Positions 17,201-26,523 of a stretch of DNA of 64,000 nucleotides are shown piece by piece (position 1 is the first letter of the stretch; each line of letters starts with the position of its first letter). The stretch lies in NCBI GenBank assembly GCA_016178055.1, contig JACOUC010000017.1:1-64000 (forward strand), written 5' to 3'. Below the pieces are notes generated by a model. It saw only the letters and a list, made by a program, of their open reading frames with translations. It searched no databases and was not told the origin of the DNA. A program made the position numbers and the translations under genes. The DNA is from Chlamydiota bacterium. GTDB lineage: Bacteria; Auribacterota; JACPWU01.

Positions 17201-17721
17201 ACAACAATTCTCGATAGAACGAGATGACATTTTAATCCTTCACTTCGAGCTCCGGCATTCACTTTGAGAGAATCCACATGAATCATTGCTTGAGAATTTT
17301 TAAGCTCAAAAAGAAATTTTCCCAATCCCATTTGCTGAGCTTCAAACTCGATTTCGAGATAAACCTTTTTAATGGAATGATTATCTTGAGTCGATAAGGG
17401 TTTCATGTCAACCACTCGAACATCAGACTTTCGACTGAGGGCTTCGATTTCCGCCAAAAATCTTGATATTTCCTCCTGACTACTTCCCTCAACTTTTACA
17501 ATTCCAACATATTGATTATAAGTATGTTCAATATGATCTTTGCTGTTAAAAATTTTTACATATTTCGCATAAATTAGACTTTGTTTTTGAATTTCTCCTC
17601 GAAGTGTTCGAAGTTTAGAAAAAAGAGGATCCAATACCATAAAATAAAGCGCCATTAAAACAATGATTAAACCTGCAAAAAGTGCTAGTTTCTTTTCGCG
17701 AATGCTTAATTTGTTAAGCAT
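17197..17721 (-). CDS. gspM: Type II secretion protein GspM / PilO-like
   Basis: A bitopic inner-membrane protein of 174 aa with a short cytoplasmic basic N-terminus, one membrane helix (about 13-31, LALFAGLIIVLMALYF) and a coiled-coil plus ferredoxin-like periplasmic domain. Its place directly after gspL at the end of gspEFGHIJK identifies it as the GspM/PilO component, which works with GspL to hold the assembly ATPase at the membrane. It overlaps gspL by 8 bp. It is closer in size to PilO/GspM-like proteins than to long GspM. Similarity is structural; the name rests largely on position. Confidence 0.8.
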   Translation of the reverse strand: MLNKLSIREKKLALFAGLIIVLMALYFMVLDPLFSKLRTLRGEIQKQSLIYAKYVKIFNSKDHIEHTYNQYVGIVKVEGSSQEEISRFLAEIEALSRKSDVRVVDMKPLSTQDNHSIKKVYLEIEFEAQQMGLGKFLFELKNSQAMIHVDSLKVNAGARSEGLKCHLVLSRIVV

Positions 17722-19162
17722 TTTCTGGCTCCTTCAAGTAACCATGAGATTTTGCTAGAATACATGCTAAGTGAAATTCGGCCGTCTCTTCTCTTTGTTC
17801 TGTTACCTGACGTGCATAACGCGTCTCAATTTTTTGAAAAAGAGGATTCTTTTGCAAAAGACTGGTGAGCTCAAAAACCTTTGCAAGGGTAGGGGCATAA
17901 CCCCGTAAGGAAATTTTACTTCCATCATAAGTAATGGTTTTAAGATAAATTCCTTCTGTCATGTTTTGAAGGAGTGAAAGAATGAGATCCAGGCAATCTC
18001 CTCTATGTTCAATATGTTCTTTAAATAGAAGAATTTTTCCTCTTAAAACCTCGAGTTGACTTGCCGCAGGTTCTAGGGTCCTCGTTTTAGTTTTTAAACC
18101 ATTCAAAAAATTTCTTTCTAGCCTGAGCTCATTCATGAAGACCCAGCAAAGGATTAAAAGGGCACTTCCGAGCAGAATAAACAACTTTCGTAATTCAATT
18201 TTATAAATAATGTTTTCAAATGATTTTCGAATATCGGACGGAAGAAGATCAAAAGGGGAGTCAGGTTTAGAACTCGCCAGCGCTAGCAAATGCGCCCAAG
18301 AAACCTGAGGAGAAAGATTCTCATCTTGAAGAATTTTTGCTTTTAAGGGGGTCTCGAAAGAACGCGTCTCAAACCCTAAGCGTTCCTTTAAATGGGTTTT
18401 TAATAAGGGTACTGTTTCAGTTCCCCCCGTTAATAGAACAGGAATTTTTTCTTTTTCCTCTTCATGATCAACCGGAAAAAGGGCAAAAGAGGCTTCGACC
18501 TCCCCCACAAAATCTGAAAGAGCTTCTGGTTTTGAAACCAGATCTTTAGTTCCTAGAGGAATACTTCTTGAAAAGTGAATTTTCCCCTCTTTTAAAAAAA
18601 GAATATTCGTTTGATGATAGTCCACTTCAAGAATTGCAGTCGGCTCTTTTATTTCAGGAAGGAGAGCATTCAAGGATTCTGAACCCATCCAAATATGCTG
18701 CGGGTGAATATTTGCCTTTGATAAAATAGAAATCAAATGCTCAATCGCTTTACGATGAATGACGGCCAGACGCACTAAGCTGGACTCGTTGGGAAGGGAA
18801 CTTAAAAGTTCATAATCAAAAACAATTTCTGACCTGGGATGAGGAACAAGACGGGTGACCTGAAATTCAACCATCGAATTCATCTCTTCACGTTGAATGG
18901 ATGGAAGAGCTAAATTTTTGACGGTGACCAAATTTCGGGGGAGCCCCAAAACAAAATCAAAATTTTTTCCTTTAAATTTTTTAATAACTTTTCGAATTTC
19001 CGCTGCAATCTCTTCATCCGACAAGCCTTTAATGGGGTGGAGGAAAGCCAATTCTAGATCTTTTTCCTCCCTTGAGCGAGCAATAATGATTTTGAGCAGC
19101 TCTTGATCAAGATAGATTGCGCAAAAAAACTTATTTTTCCAACCACCGCCGAATCTTGACAT
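17714..19162 (-). CDS. gspL: Type II secretion GspL (PilM-PilN-like fusion)
   Basis: This is about 482 aa. Residues 1-320 form an actin-like (PilM-type) cytoplasmic domain (FVLGLPRNLVTVK, AILEVDYHQTNILFL, VLLTGGTETVPLL). A single membrane helix near 335-355 (LFILLGSALLILCWVF) and a PilN-like periplasmic domain follow. This is the GspL architecture, which recruits the GspE ATPase and binds GspM. I prefer ATG 19162, which has AAGGAG just upstream and leaves a short N-terminus. ATG codons at 19177 and 19192 in the same frame would extend it into gspK. Confidence 0.85.
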   Translation of the reverse strand: MSRFGGGWKNKFFCAIYLDQELLKIIIARSREEKDLELAFLHPIKGLSDEEIAAEIRKVIKKFKGKNFDFVLGLPRNLVTVKNLALPSIQREEMNSMVEFQVTRLVPHPRSEIVFDYELLSSLPNESSLVRLAVIHRKAIEHLISILSKANIHPQHIWMGSESLNALLPEIKEPTAILEVDYHQTNILFLKEGKIHFSRSIPLGTKDLVSKPEALSDFVGEVEASFALFPVDHEEEKEKIPVLLTGGTETVPLLKTHLKERLGFETRSFETPLKAKILQDENLSPQVSWAHLLALASSKPDSPFDLLPSDIRKSFENIIYKIELRKLFILLGSALLILCWVFMNELRLERNFLNGLKTKTRTLEPAASQLEVLRGKILLFKEHIEHRGDCLDLILSLLQNMTEGIYLKTITYDGSKISLRGYAPTLAKVFELTSLLQKNPLFQKIETRYARQVTEQREETAEFHLACILAKSHGYLKEPENA

Positions 19163-20135
19163 AATCTCCTTGAACATGCTCAACGATCGCAATCACCTTA
19201 CGCCCCGATCGAAGACTCGCCAAAGGCATCCCGGTTGCCTCCACTCTAAAAAACTTAGATTTCACGCCTAAAAGTCCCTTCGAAACAAGATTGATAATTT
19301 GAGAAGTCTCCATAGAACTCAGAGGTTCAGCTTCAAAAAGAATACGGGCAATCGATCCTTCATCCTTAAAGGATCCATCATCCTCTGTCCCGGGAAGCTC
19401 ATCCGGACCGTGACGAAATTCCATAAATTTTTCAATGAGGCTATCATCTAAACCGATCATTTCAAGAACCTCCCGAGAAGCTGTATTAACATTGACCTTT
19501 CCATCCCCATAAATGGTTACAAAATCGGCCCATTTTTCTAAGAGCTTGGGTGTTATATTTTTAATCAGGAGAAGCTCTGAGATATCCTCCATAGGACCAT
19601 CTTTTGCTGGATAGGGAATATCTAAATCCTGATAATAATCCTTTTCAGCCCCCTTACGTTCAGGAGTTGGGTTGACATCTCGCCAATCAATGATCGCATC
19701 AACAATTTCTTCTGTGCTATCAGGTAATTCAAGCAAAACTTGCTTGGGTGCTGTATTAAGATTAATCTTTCTTTCTTCGTCGATTATACCAAAATAAGTT
19801 TGAAGTCCCAAATCCAAATCAATCTCGCTATAAGATAAACTAAATTTACCGTTTCCAACCATTTTTTCTTTAAACATGGAAGGAGAATTGGACCAACCTT
19901 GAGAAAGGGACTCATAGGAATCAAGATCTCGTGTGGCAAGTGCAAGCATGGCCCAATGAACTCCTGCTTCGGCAAGATATCGTCCAACCACTTGATCCAT
20001 GCGATATCGAAGAACCTTTACCCGCAGCATGGTATAAAACGAGAGACTCGAGGCCATGAGGGTAAGAAGGGTAAGAATCCAAAGAGACAAAATCAAGATA
20101 GAACCTTGATTGCTATTCTTCTTCATGATCCTCAT
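19131..20135 (-). CDS. gspK: Type II secretion minor pseudopilin GspK
   Basis: This 334-aa protein has a prepilin-type N-terminus (NQGSILILSLWILTLLTLMA) in which the Glu at position +5 is absent, as is typical of GspK. The large periplasmic part has two helix-hairpin-helix-like segments (INLNTAPKQVLLEL and VNVNTASREVLEM), the hallmark of the GspK/SAM-like domain. GspK caps the pseudopilus tip with GspI and GspJ in characterised systems. It overlaps gspJ upstream and gspL downstream, so translation is probably coupled. ATG codons at residues 1 and 4 are both possible starts. Confidence 0.9.
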   Translation of the reverse strand: MRIMKKNSNQGSILILSLWILTLLTLMASSLSFYTMLRVKVLRYRMDQVVGRYLAEAGVHWAMLALATRDLDSYESLSQGWSNSPSMFKEKMVGNGKFSLSYSEIDLDLGLQTYFGIIDEERKINLNTAPKQVLLELPDSTEEIVDAIIDWRDVNPTPERKGAEKDYYQDLDIPYPAKDGPMEDISELLLIKNITPKLLEKWADFVTIYGDGKVNVNTASREVLEMIGLDDSLIEKFMEFRHGPDELPGTEDDGSFKDEGSIARILFEAEPLSSMETSQIINLVSKGLLGVKSKFFRVEATGMPLASLRSGRKVIAIVEHVQGDYVKIRRWLEK

Positions 20136-20769
20136 TTCCTTTTTCAGAAATCTCAGGCAATTCTCCTCCTGGTAAAACCACTGTTCTCACTAAAGGCTGA
20201 CTCGAAAGGGCATGAATGATCATCACCCGAGGAACCACCTTTGGATTATTCCACTGAGATTTTGTAATTATTTTTTCTTCATGGGTGTCCCAATACCCAT
20301 ATTCAAAAGAAAGTGTTTTGAATACAGTCGTTAAGAGCTTGCCCGGGGGAGGGTCTTCCAAAAAAGATTTTTCAATAGGATATTCACTTAAATAAAGCCC
20401 CTTTTTTTGAGAGCCTTCATTCTCCTTTAAAAAGGAATAATGAACTTTGACCATCCGAAGCGAGGTCGAAGGGGGACTTTCTTCAATCAATCTCCTTAAG
20501 CCGCAAAAATAGATCTCATCTGCTTTTCCCATAAATTGAACCCATTGATGTATAAACGCATTTCGGATATCTTGGGTCATTTTATCAAGGATCAGTCGCT
20601 CTTCACTGAAGCGATCCTGTTCCATTTGAGAGCGTTTCCAGAGATGAACGCCTTGTGCCAAAATTGAATAAAGAACAACACCGACCACCGAGAATAAAGA
20701 CACGGCCAGCAATAGCTCAATGAGGGTGAGTCCCTTGCGAATTCGTTCCCTACCGAGATGCCGAAGCAT
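20113..20769 (-). CDS. gspJ: Type II secretion minor pseudopilin GspJ
   Basis: About 218 aa. The prepilin peptidase site RKG|LTLIELLLAVSLFSVV is followed by the hydrophobic helix and a C-terminal beta-rich domain, as in GspJ, which forms the tip complex with GspI and GspK. I place the start at ATG 20769 with AAGG about nine bases upstream; the longer frame to 20835 lies inside gspI. Gene order supports the assignment over PulG-like alternatives. Confidence 0.85.
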   Translation of the reverse strand: MLRHLGRERIRKGLTLIELLLAVSLFSVVGVVLYSILAQGVHLWKRSQMEQDRFSEERLILDKMTQDIRNAFIHQWVQFMGKADEIYFCGLRRLIEESPPSTSLRMVKVHYSFLKENEGSQKKGLYLSEYPIEKSFLEDPPPGKLLTTVFKTLSFEYGYWDTHEEKIITKSQWNNPKVVPRVMIIHALSSQPLVRTVVLPGGELPEISEKGNEDHEEE

Positions 20770-21211
20770 TATTTTCATCCTTTTCTTCTGTGTCTTCTTT
20801 TTTCTTAACGAGAATGGTGTCGAGCGAAAGGCCATGAACCATTCCTTTTGCCGCTTTTACTTCTAAAGAAACATTAAAATATTCCACCGTTTCCTCTTTT
20901 TCTTCACTTTCCATTTGAACATTATTCTTATGAATTTTTCTAATATGAGCCTGCCATGAGAAATCCGAATAAGGTTTATCAAATTTCTCTGAAGTTTCTC
21001 CTTCATCCAAATGAGGCTCAGCCTCGAGAAGAGACATTTTTTCCTCAGCCAGGGGAAGGAGAGCCAAATAATCTTTGGTCAACCGATCGACTTTAGCTGA
21101 ATAGGCAAAGGCACGAATGGCTGCACTCACGGCAACGCTTAAAATAACCACGGATAAAAGAGCTTCAATGAGAAGCAGTCCTTGACTGTGTAAATTTCTT
21201 TTTTTTCTCAT
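20750..21211 (-). CDS. gspI: Type II secretion minor pseudopilin GspI
   Basis: About 153 aa, with prepilin site SQG|LLLIEALLSVVILSVA (Glu +5 present) and a short C-terminal domain. GspI nucleates the pseudopilus tip complex. The start at ATG 21211 (MRKKRNLHSQG) is preferred; the frame continues to 21256, but those 15 residues are encoded by a heptamer-period intergenic array. A highly charged tail (KKKEDTEEKDENN) overlaps the gspJ start. Confidence 0.85.
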   Translation of the reverse strand: MRKKRNLHSQGLLLIEALLSVVILSVAVSAAIRAFAYSAKVDRLTKDYLALLPLAEEKMSLLEAEPHLDEGETSEKFDKPYSDFSWQAHIRKIHKNNVQMESEEKEETVEYFNVSLEVKAAKGMVHGLSLDTILVKKKEDTEEKDENNASASR

Positions 21212-21222
21212 AGAAAATCTAT

Positions 21223-21314
21223 TTACAATTGATAATGGATAATTGAGAATTGACAATAAAGGTAGAATAAATTAATTCATAAATTATCCATTTTCAATTT
21301 TTAATTATCAATTT
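21223..21314. repeat. Inverted heptamer-period arrays between gspI and gspH
   Basis: The left arm (21223-21260) reads in 7-base units ending in AAT (TTACAAT, TGATAAT, GGATAAT, TGAGAAT, TGACAAT). The right arm (21279-21314) is the inverted form (read in reverse: AAATTGA, TAATTAA, AAATTGA, AAATGGA). The right arm contains the stop codon and last residues of gspH. Confidence 0.7.
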
Positions 21315-21783
21315 CGTTTATTTTTCCTGCGGCAGAAATCTCTAAATTAAAATGATCTGATTGAGCATTTTCAAAACGCACCTCTATGCGCGTTGCAGAT
21401 CCATCAGGATAAAAGTAAATTTCTCGCTCATAAGCCATAACCTTACAACCTTGAGGAATGATTTGAACTCGTCCTAAATTTCCATCGGAAGGTCCAAAAG
21501 GTTCCTCACCTCCCTCCATTTCTTTTAAAAGGGCAAAAGAGGGAGGATTTTCAAGAAAAACCATTTTGTAAGTTTTTGATTCTAGCATCGCTAATTCATG
21601 AGCTGTTTGGGCCAGACGTGAAAATTTATCTTTAAGGGTCATTAAACGAAACTGATCATAGGTAGATCTAAATCGGGGAACAGCCAAAGCAGCCAGAACA
21701 GCAATAATCAGGGTGACAATTAAAAGCTCAATCAGGGTGAAGCCTGATGGGAACGAAAAATGTCTTGTCTCATGAGAAACCAT
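21301..21783 (-). CDS. gspH: Type II secretion minor pseudopilin GspH
   Basis: About 160 aa with prepilin site PSG|FTLIELLIVTLIIAVLAA and a GspH/FimT-like globular domain (QIIPQGCKVMAYEREIYFYP). GspH links the pseudopilus tip to the GspG shaft. The start is placed at ATG 21783 (MVSHETRHF); an extension to 21825 is possible but begins in repeat sequence. The last codons (NEIDN) and the stop are supplied by a heptamer-period array, so the natural C-terminus may have been altered. Confidence 0.8.
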   Translation of the reverse strand: MVSHETRHFSFPSGFTLIELLIVTLIIAVLAALAVPRFRSTYDQFRLMTLKDKFSRLAQTAHELAMLESKTYKMVFLENPPSFALLKEMEGGEEPFGPSDGNLGRVQIIPQGCKVMAYEREIYFYPDGSATRIEVRFENAQSDHFNLEISAAGKINEIDN

Positions 21784-21812
21784 AGTATTTTTCTGTATAT
21801 AAAAACGAACTA

Positions 21813-21942
21813 ATTCAAAATCCAAAAATCAAAATGCAAAATGACATACTAAAATTCAAAATTTCTAATGCTATTGCAGGGGACACATTTTAAGTTTTAC
21901 ATTGTCATTTTGATTTTTAATATTTGATTTTTGGATTTTTAA
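21813..21942. repeat. Inverted heptamer-period arrays between gspH and gspG
   Basis: The left arm (21813-21868) reads TTCAAAA, TCCAAAA, ATCAAAA, TGCAAAA in 7-base steps. The right arm (about 21893-21942) is the inverted form (AAAAATC, CAAAAAT, CAAATAT, TAAAAAT read in reverse). A unique core at about 21869-21892 contains GCAGGGGACACATTTT. The same family occurs at 27479 and 52041. Confidence 0.75.
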
Positions 21943-22376
21943 GCTCCATGCCAATTAGAAATATCATCCTGAGTTCCTTCAGTGGCATCAGGCCCATTGG
22001 ATGAAAGATCAAATCCCGAAGTATTATGCTCGCCGGGACATTTGTAAACATAGGGATGAGCCCAAGGATCTTTTGGAGTTTTCTTAAGATAAGGACCATT
22101 CCAATTAGACGCCCCTCCTGATGGTTTTTCAACAAGTCCCGCCAAACCCTGATCGGTGGTTGGATAAGCGCCGTTGTCTAATTCAAAAAGATCCAACGCT
22201 ACACTTAAATTTGATTCAATATCAGCCCGAGTCGCTGTAATTTTTGCCTCTTGCGATCTTCCGACCAAACGGGGAACAGCCATAGCAGCCAAAATGCCAA
22301 TGATTAAAATAACCAACATGATTTCAATTAATGTAAAGCCTGATGAATATTTTTTTTGCTTTTTATTTTGTGTCAT
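21939..22376 (-). CDS. gspG: Type II secretion major pseudopilin GspG
   Basis: About 145 aa and the best match of the pseudopilins. The prepilin site SSG|FTLIEIMLVILIIGILAAMA leads into a long helix (RSQEAKITATRADIES). The C-terminal calcium-binding segment has the GspG pattern (SSNGPDATEGTQDDISNW). GspG builds the periplasmic pseudopilus shaft. The start at ATG 22376 has GGAG six bases upstream; longer frames to 22388 or 22406 exist. It is normally the most highly expressed component, and a heptamer array rather than a gene separates it from gspH. Confidence 0.93.
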   Translation of the reverse strand: MTQNKKQKKYSSGFTLIEIMLVILIIGILAAMAVPRLVGRSQEAKITATRADIESNLSVALDLFELDNGAYPTTDQGLAGLVEKPSGGASNWNGPYLKKTPKDPWAHPYVYKCPGEHNTSGFDLSSNGPDATEGTQDDISNWHGA

Positions 22377-22394
22377 CTCTTTCTCCATTTTTTT

Positions 22395-22423
22395 CTCACA
22401 ACTCACGACTCACCCCTCACAAC
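22395..22423. repeat. Heptamer-period array, CTCAC family
   Basis: This is four near-exact 7-base units (CTCACAA, CTCACGA, CTCACCC, CTCACAA) between gspF and gspG. It is unrelated in sequence to the neighbouring arrays but has the same period. Confidence 0.65.
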
Positions 22424-22434
22424 AGTTTTTAAAA

Positions 22435-23643
22435 TCATCGAATCAAAAAATTAATTTGGAAAATGGGTAAAAGAATTGCAAAGGCCATCATTCCTACAAT
22501 GCCTCCAATCACGAGAATCATGACAGGTTCTAAAAGGGAAGTGGCCAATTTCACATCTCGATCTAAAGCCCTTTCATAAGATTCTGCAATTCGTTTAAGC
22601 GCCTTGTCTAATTGACCACTCTCTTCACCAATGACAAGCATATTGATCAAATTAGATGGTAAAAATTTGCTTTTCTTTAAACGCTCCCTCATTCGTTCCC
22701 CGCGGCTAACCCCTAAACGAAGCGCGTGGATTTCTTCCCGAAAAATAATATTTCCAATGGTATCATGAACAATCTCCAGGGATTGAACAAAAGAAAGACC
22801 GTTCGATAAAAGCATATAAAGGGTGCGAGCAAATCGTGCAATTTCAGTATCACGATGAATCACACCCAAAAATGGTATTTTAATTTTCACTTGATCCCAA
22901 AAAATATGACCCTCTCGCTTTGCCCGATGCATTCTAAATCCTGCGACGAGAAGAGCTATCATCAAGGCAAGAACCCACCAATAAAAAATCATCCCGTGAC
23001 TCACTGAAATGAGCGCCTGAGTTAAAAAGGGGAGATTTTGTCCCATGTCTTCGAATATTCCAGCCATTCTGGGAATGACCACGGTCAAAAGAACCCCAAT
23101 GACAAAAAGTCCAACTGAACAGACGAATACAGGGTAAGCCAAAGCCGCCTTGACTTTTGAGCGAATCTCTTCCTGGGCTTCAGCAAAATCTGACAAGCGC
23201 ATCAAAACTTGATCTAAAGCACCACTGGCTTCGCCTGATTTTACGAGATTGACAAAAAAGGGCGAGAAAATAGATGGAAAAACCTTTAGGGCATCAGAGA
23301 ATTTCTGACCTCCGCGTACTGAAGCTATTAAAAAACCCAACATTTCTTTAAAGGTTTTACCGTAAACTCCTTCTTGAACCAATTCTAGAGCTTTAAGCAA
23401 GGTCACTCCCGAAGAGATGAGATCATAAAGTTGTTGAATAAACTGTGATATTTCTTTCTTCTTAATTTTAAGAGATTTTACCTTTTGTACAGGCCCATTC
23501 ACTTCAATTTCCTTCTCAATATGAATAGGGAATAAGCCCTGTTTTTGCAAATGAGATACAACCCGATCTTCACTCTCTGTCTCAAGTACGCCGGTGACTG
23601 TCCCTTCACCGACTCCTTTTGCGACATATTTAAATTTTGGCAT
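22435..23643 (-). CDS. gspF: Type II secretion inner-membrane platform protein GspF
   Basis: This 402-aa polytopic protein has the two duplicated GspF/PilC cytoplasmic four-helix domains (about 68-190 and 270-390) and membrane segments after each (VCSVGLFVIGVLLTVVI; VMILVIGGIVGMMAFAI). Signature stretches include FAEAQEEIRSKVKAALAYPVF and KSGEASGALDQVL. It couples the GspE ATPase to pseudopilus assembly. It is directly downstream of gspE (32 bp). A second paralogue lies at 50782. Confidence 0.93.
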   Translation of the reverse strand: MPKFKYVAKGVGEGTVTGVLETESEDRVVSHLQKQGLFPIHIEKEIEVNGPVQKVKSLKIKKKEISQFIQQLYDLISSGVTLLKALELVQEGVYGKTFKEMLGFLIASVRGGQKFSDALKVFPSIFSPFFVNLVKSGEASGALDQVLMRLSDFAEAQEEIRSKVKAALAYPVFVCSVGLFVIGVLLTVVIPRMAGIFEDMGQNLPFLTQALISVSHGMIFYWWVLALMIALLVAGFRMHRAKREGHIFWDQVKIKIPFLGVIHRDTEIARFARTLYMLLSNGLSFVQSLEIVHDTIGNIIFREEIHALRLGVSRGERMRERLKKSKFLPSNLINMLVIGEESGQLDKALKRIAESYERALDRDVKLATSLLEPVMILVIGGIVGMMAFAILLPIFQINFLIR

Positions 23644-23675
23644 ATAAAAAAGCTAACCCCCCAGATACCTTTTCC

Positions 23676-25388
23676 TTATCCAGTTTCATCCTGACTGACG
23701 CGAATCACTTCTTCAGGACTGGTCAAACCCAATTTAATTTTTTCCCACCCTTCTTGACGCAAGGTTCTCATCCCTTTTGACATGGCCATGGCTTTAATCT
23801 TATGGGAGGGAGCCTTTTTGACAATTAAGTCACGAATATCATCATCCAAAACTAAAAACTCATAGATAGCCGTTCGTCCCTTATACCCTGTAAATTTACA
23901 TTTCTCGCATCCATTGCCGTCATAAATATCCGTTGAGAGGGCCTCTTCACCCATCTCAAGACGCAAAAGATCTTCCCGAGTCGCCTTAATTTTATGCTTA
24001 CAGCTTTGGCAAATGAGGCGTACTAATCTTTGTGCAATAATACATTCAACAGAGGAGGCGGCCAAATAAGGTTCGACCCCCATATCAATTAAACGCGTGA
24101 TGGCCCCTGAAGCATCATTGGTATGCAAAGTACTAAAAACAAGATGTCCTGTAAGAGCGACCCGAATCGTAATTTCAGCCGTTTCAAAATCACGAACCTC
24201 TCCCACCATCATTATATTGGGATCATGACGTAACATCGATCTCAAGCCCCGAGCAAAGGTAAGATCAATCTTCGGATGAACTTGAATTTGTGTAATGCCT
24301 TTCATTAAATATTCAACAGGGTCTTCAATGGTAATAATCTTTTTTTCATCATGATTCAGCCTAGAAAGACAGGCGTAAAGGGTCGTGGTTTTTCCGCTTC
24401 CCGTAGGCCCCGTAACAAAAATAATTCCATGAGGTTTTCGAATCATTTTTTCTAATGTCAATAAATCTTGAGAAAGGAGGCCTAAATTTTCAATATCCAA
24501 GAGAGTGGTCTGACTCGAAAGCAGGCGTATGTTGACGCTCTCACCATAAGGAGTCGGCAGAATCGAGACTCTCAAATCTAATTCCTCCTCATTCATTTTG
24601 ACTTTAATTCTTCCATCTTGGGGGAGTCTGCGTTCAGCAATATCCAAATTAGCCATAATTTTAATTCGAGAAACAATGGAGGCATGAAAGTGCCGAATGG
24701 TGGGGGGCATGGATGCCCGATAAAGAACACCGTCAATCCGGTAACGAATTCTTAAATCATCGTCAAAGGGTTCAATATGAATATCTGTTGCACGATCTTT
24801 ATAGGCTTCAAATAAAATCTGATTAACAAATTTAATAATGGAGGCATCTTCTCGTCCTTCTCCTTCTGAAATTTCCTCGGTTCGAATGGTTGGAGTTTCA
24901 ATTTCAATAAAAGTGTTTGACTCATTAATCATTCTTTCAACGGTCTCGGCCCCAATCCCATAATATTTCTTTAACGCATCATGGATATCTTTCTCGCCCG
25001 CAAGCACAGGCTTCACATCACATTCAAGGGCCAATTTAATCTCATCGATCAACTCTAAATTTAAGGGATCATTCATGGCAATTAAAAGCTTACCGTTATC
25101 TAAAGAAACGGGGAGAAACTGATAGTGATGGGCAAATTTAGCAGCAACCTTTCCAATGATTTCTCGATCAATCGTCCGATGGGATAAGCGCTCACAGGGA
25201 ATTTTTAAGAATTTTGAAAGAGGAGGCAGAATTTGGCTTTCGGAAAGAACTCCAAGCTTCACGATGACGCGATCTAAACGCTCATTCATTTTTGTGGCTT
25301 CTCGATGAGCGATGCGCAATTTTTCCTCATCGACAGCCTTCTCATCCAAAAGAAACTTTTCAAATGATTCGTTGTTAAAGCGAGCCAT
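23676..25388 (-). CDS. gspE: Type II secretion assembly ATPase GspE
   Basis: This 570-aa cytoplasmic AAA-type secretion ATPase has an N-terminal GspE/MshEN domain, Walker A GPTGSGKTTTLYA, an Asp box, Walker B MMVGEVRDFETAEI, a His box (STLHTNDASGAITRL) and a zinc-binding module (CQSC..CEKC). It drives pseudopilus extension through GspF and GspL. ATG 25388 has AAAGGA eight bases upstream and is the first gene of the operon. A second ATPase of the same superfamily lies at 52149. No GspC, secretin GspD or prepilin peptidase is present in this window. Confidence 0.94.
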   Translation of the reverse strand: MARFNNESFEKFLLDEKAVDEEKLRIAHREATKMNERLDRVIVKLGVLSESQILPPLSKFLKIPCERLSHRTIDREIIGKVAAKFAHHYQFLPVSLDNGKLLIAMNDPLNLELIDEIKLALECDVKPVLAGEKDIHDALKKYYGIGAETVERMINESNTFIEIETPTIRTEEISEGEGREDASIIKFVNQILFEAYKDRATDIHIEPFDDDLRIRYRIDGVLYRASMPPTIRHFHASIVSRIKIMANLDIAERRLPQDGRIKVKMNEEELDLRVSILPTPYGESVNIRLLSSQTTLLDIENLGLLSQDLLTLEKMIRKPHGIIFVTGPTGSGKTTTLYACLSRLNHDEKKIITIEDPVEYLMKGITQIQVHPKIDLTFARGLRSMLRHDPNIMMVGEVRDFETAEITIRVALTGHLVFSTLHTNDASGAITRLIDMGVEPYLAASSVECIIAQRLVRLICQSCKHKIKATREDLLRLEMGEEALSTDIYDGNGCEKCKFTGYKGRTAIYEFLVLDDDIRDLIVKKAPSHKIKAMAMSKGMRTLRQEGWEKIKLGLTSPEEVIRVSQDETG

Positions 25389-25460
25389 GAGGAATATCCT
25401 TTATTTATTTTTAATTATACAAGTTTTTTTACTGGGATTGAAAATTATTTTTCTTTTAGC

Positions 25461-25489
25461 TTGCTCGCCCTTTAAATCCCTCTTACAAT
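25461..25489 (+). promoter_or_regulatory. Candidate promoter for gmd
   Basis: TTGCTC (25461-25466), a 17-bp spacer and TACAAT (25484-25489) precede gmd. A strong AAGGAGG (25502-25508) and the GTG start (25513) follow. The region also carries the divergent gspE start. Confidence 0.5.
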
Positions 25490-25512
25490 GGACCCATTTT
25501 TAAGGAGGCATT

Positions 25513-26523
25513 GTGAAACAACGAAAAGCGCTTGTAACGGGAATCACGGGACAGGATGGATCTTACTTGGCAGAATTTCTTTTAAAAAAAGATTATAAGG
25601 TTTATGGTTTAATTCGTCGCAGCAGTACTCCTTCGATTGACCGAATTAAACATATCGACGACGACATTGAACTCGTTTCTGGAGATTTGATCGATCAAAA
25701 CTCTCTCAATGCTATCTTAAGAGAGACGGATCCGGACGAAGTTTATAATTTGGCGGCACAATCTTTTGTTCCGACTTCATGGCAACAACCTCTTTTAACA
25801 GGAGAGGTCACAGCCCTCGGAGCTCTAAGAATTCTTGAAGCCGTTCGAATGACCCATCCGAAAATTCGGTTTTATCAAGCATCCTCAAGCGAAATGTTTG
25901 GACATGCCCAAGAGATTCCTCAAACTGAAAGAACTCCGTTTTACCCCAGAAGTCCCTATGGAGTCGCCAAACTTTATGCCCACTGGATTACCATTAACTA
26001 TAGAGAAAGCTATAACCTTTTTGCATGTTCAGGCATTCTCTTTAATCATGAATCTCCAAGGAGAGGTCTTGAATTTGTCACAAGGAAAATCAGTTATGGC
26101 GTTGCTCTGATTAAGCGCCAAATCACACGAGAACTGCGTTTGGGGAATCTTGAGGCTAAACGAGACTGGGGGTTCGCCGGAGACTATGTCGAAGCCATGT
26201 GGTTAATGCTTCAGCAGAAAGAGCCAAAGGATTATGTCGTTTCGACCGACAAAAATCATTCGGTAAAAGAATTTGTGGAAATTGCATTTCGCCATGCAGG
26301 TCTTGATTGGAAAAATCATGTTGTGATTGATCCCAAATACATTCGACCCGCGGAAGTAGATACTCTCTTGGGAAGTTCTGTAAAAGCCCGGAAAGAATTG
26401 GGGTGGAAACCCAGTCTTAACTTTGAAGGGCTTGTGAAATTAATGGTCGACTCTGACCTTAAGTTGGTAGATCAGCTGATTCAACAAAAGGAAAAAAATC
26501 TTATCTCTGGGGTCACACATTGA
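25513..26523 (+). CDS. gmd: GDP-mannose 4,6-dehydratase
   Basis: A cytosolic short-chain dehydrogenase/reductase, 336 aa, converting GDP-D-mannose to GDP-4-keto-6-deoxy-mannose for surface-glycan synthesis. The NADP Rossmann motif [15 protein letters not shown], the active-site SSSEMFG and [15 protein letters not shown] (YxxxK) are all present, as is the family-typical [17 protein letters not shown] 25513 follows an ideal Shine-Dalgarno. The stop overlaps the start of the next reductase by 4 bp (TTGA), so both are co-translated and probably act in sequence. Confidence 0.95.
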   Translation: MKQRKALVTGITGQDGSYLAEFLLKKDYKVYGLIRRSSTPSIDRIKHIDDDIELVSGDLIDQNSLNAILRETDPDEVYNLAAQSFVPTSWQQPLLTGEVTALGALRILEAVRMTHPKIRFYQASSSEMFGHAQEIPQTERTPFYPRSPYGVAKLYAHWITINYRESYNLFACSGILFNHESPRRGLEFVTRKISYGVALIKRQITRELRLGNLEAKRDWGFAGDYVEAMWLMLQQKEPKDYVVSTDKNHSVKEFVEIAFRHAGLDWKNHVVIDPKYIRPAEVDTLLGSSVKARKELGWKPSLNFEGLVKLMVDSDLKLVDQLIQQKEKNLISGVTH

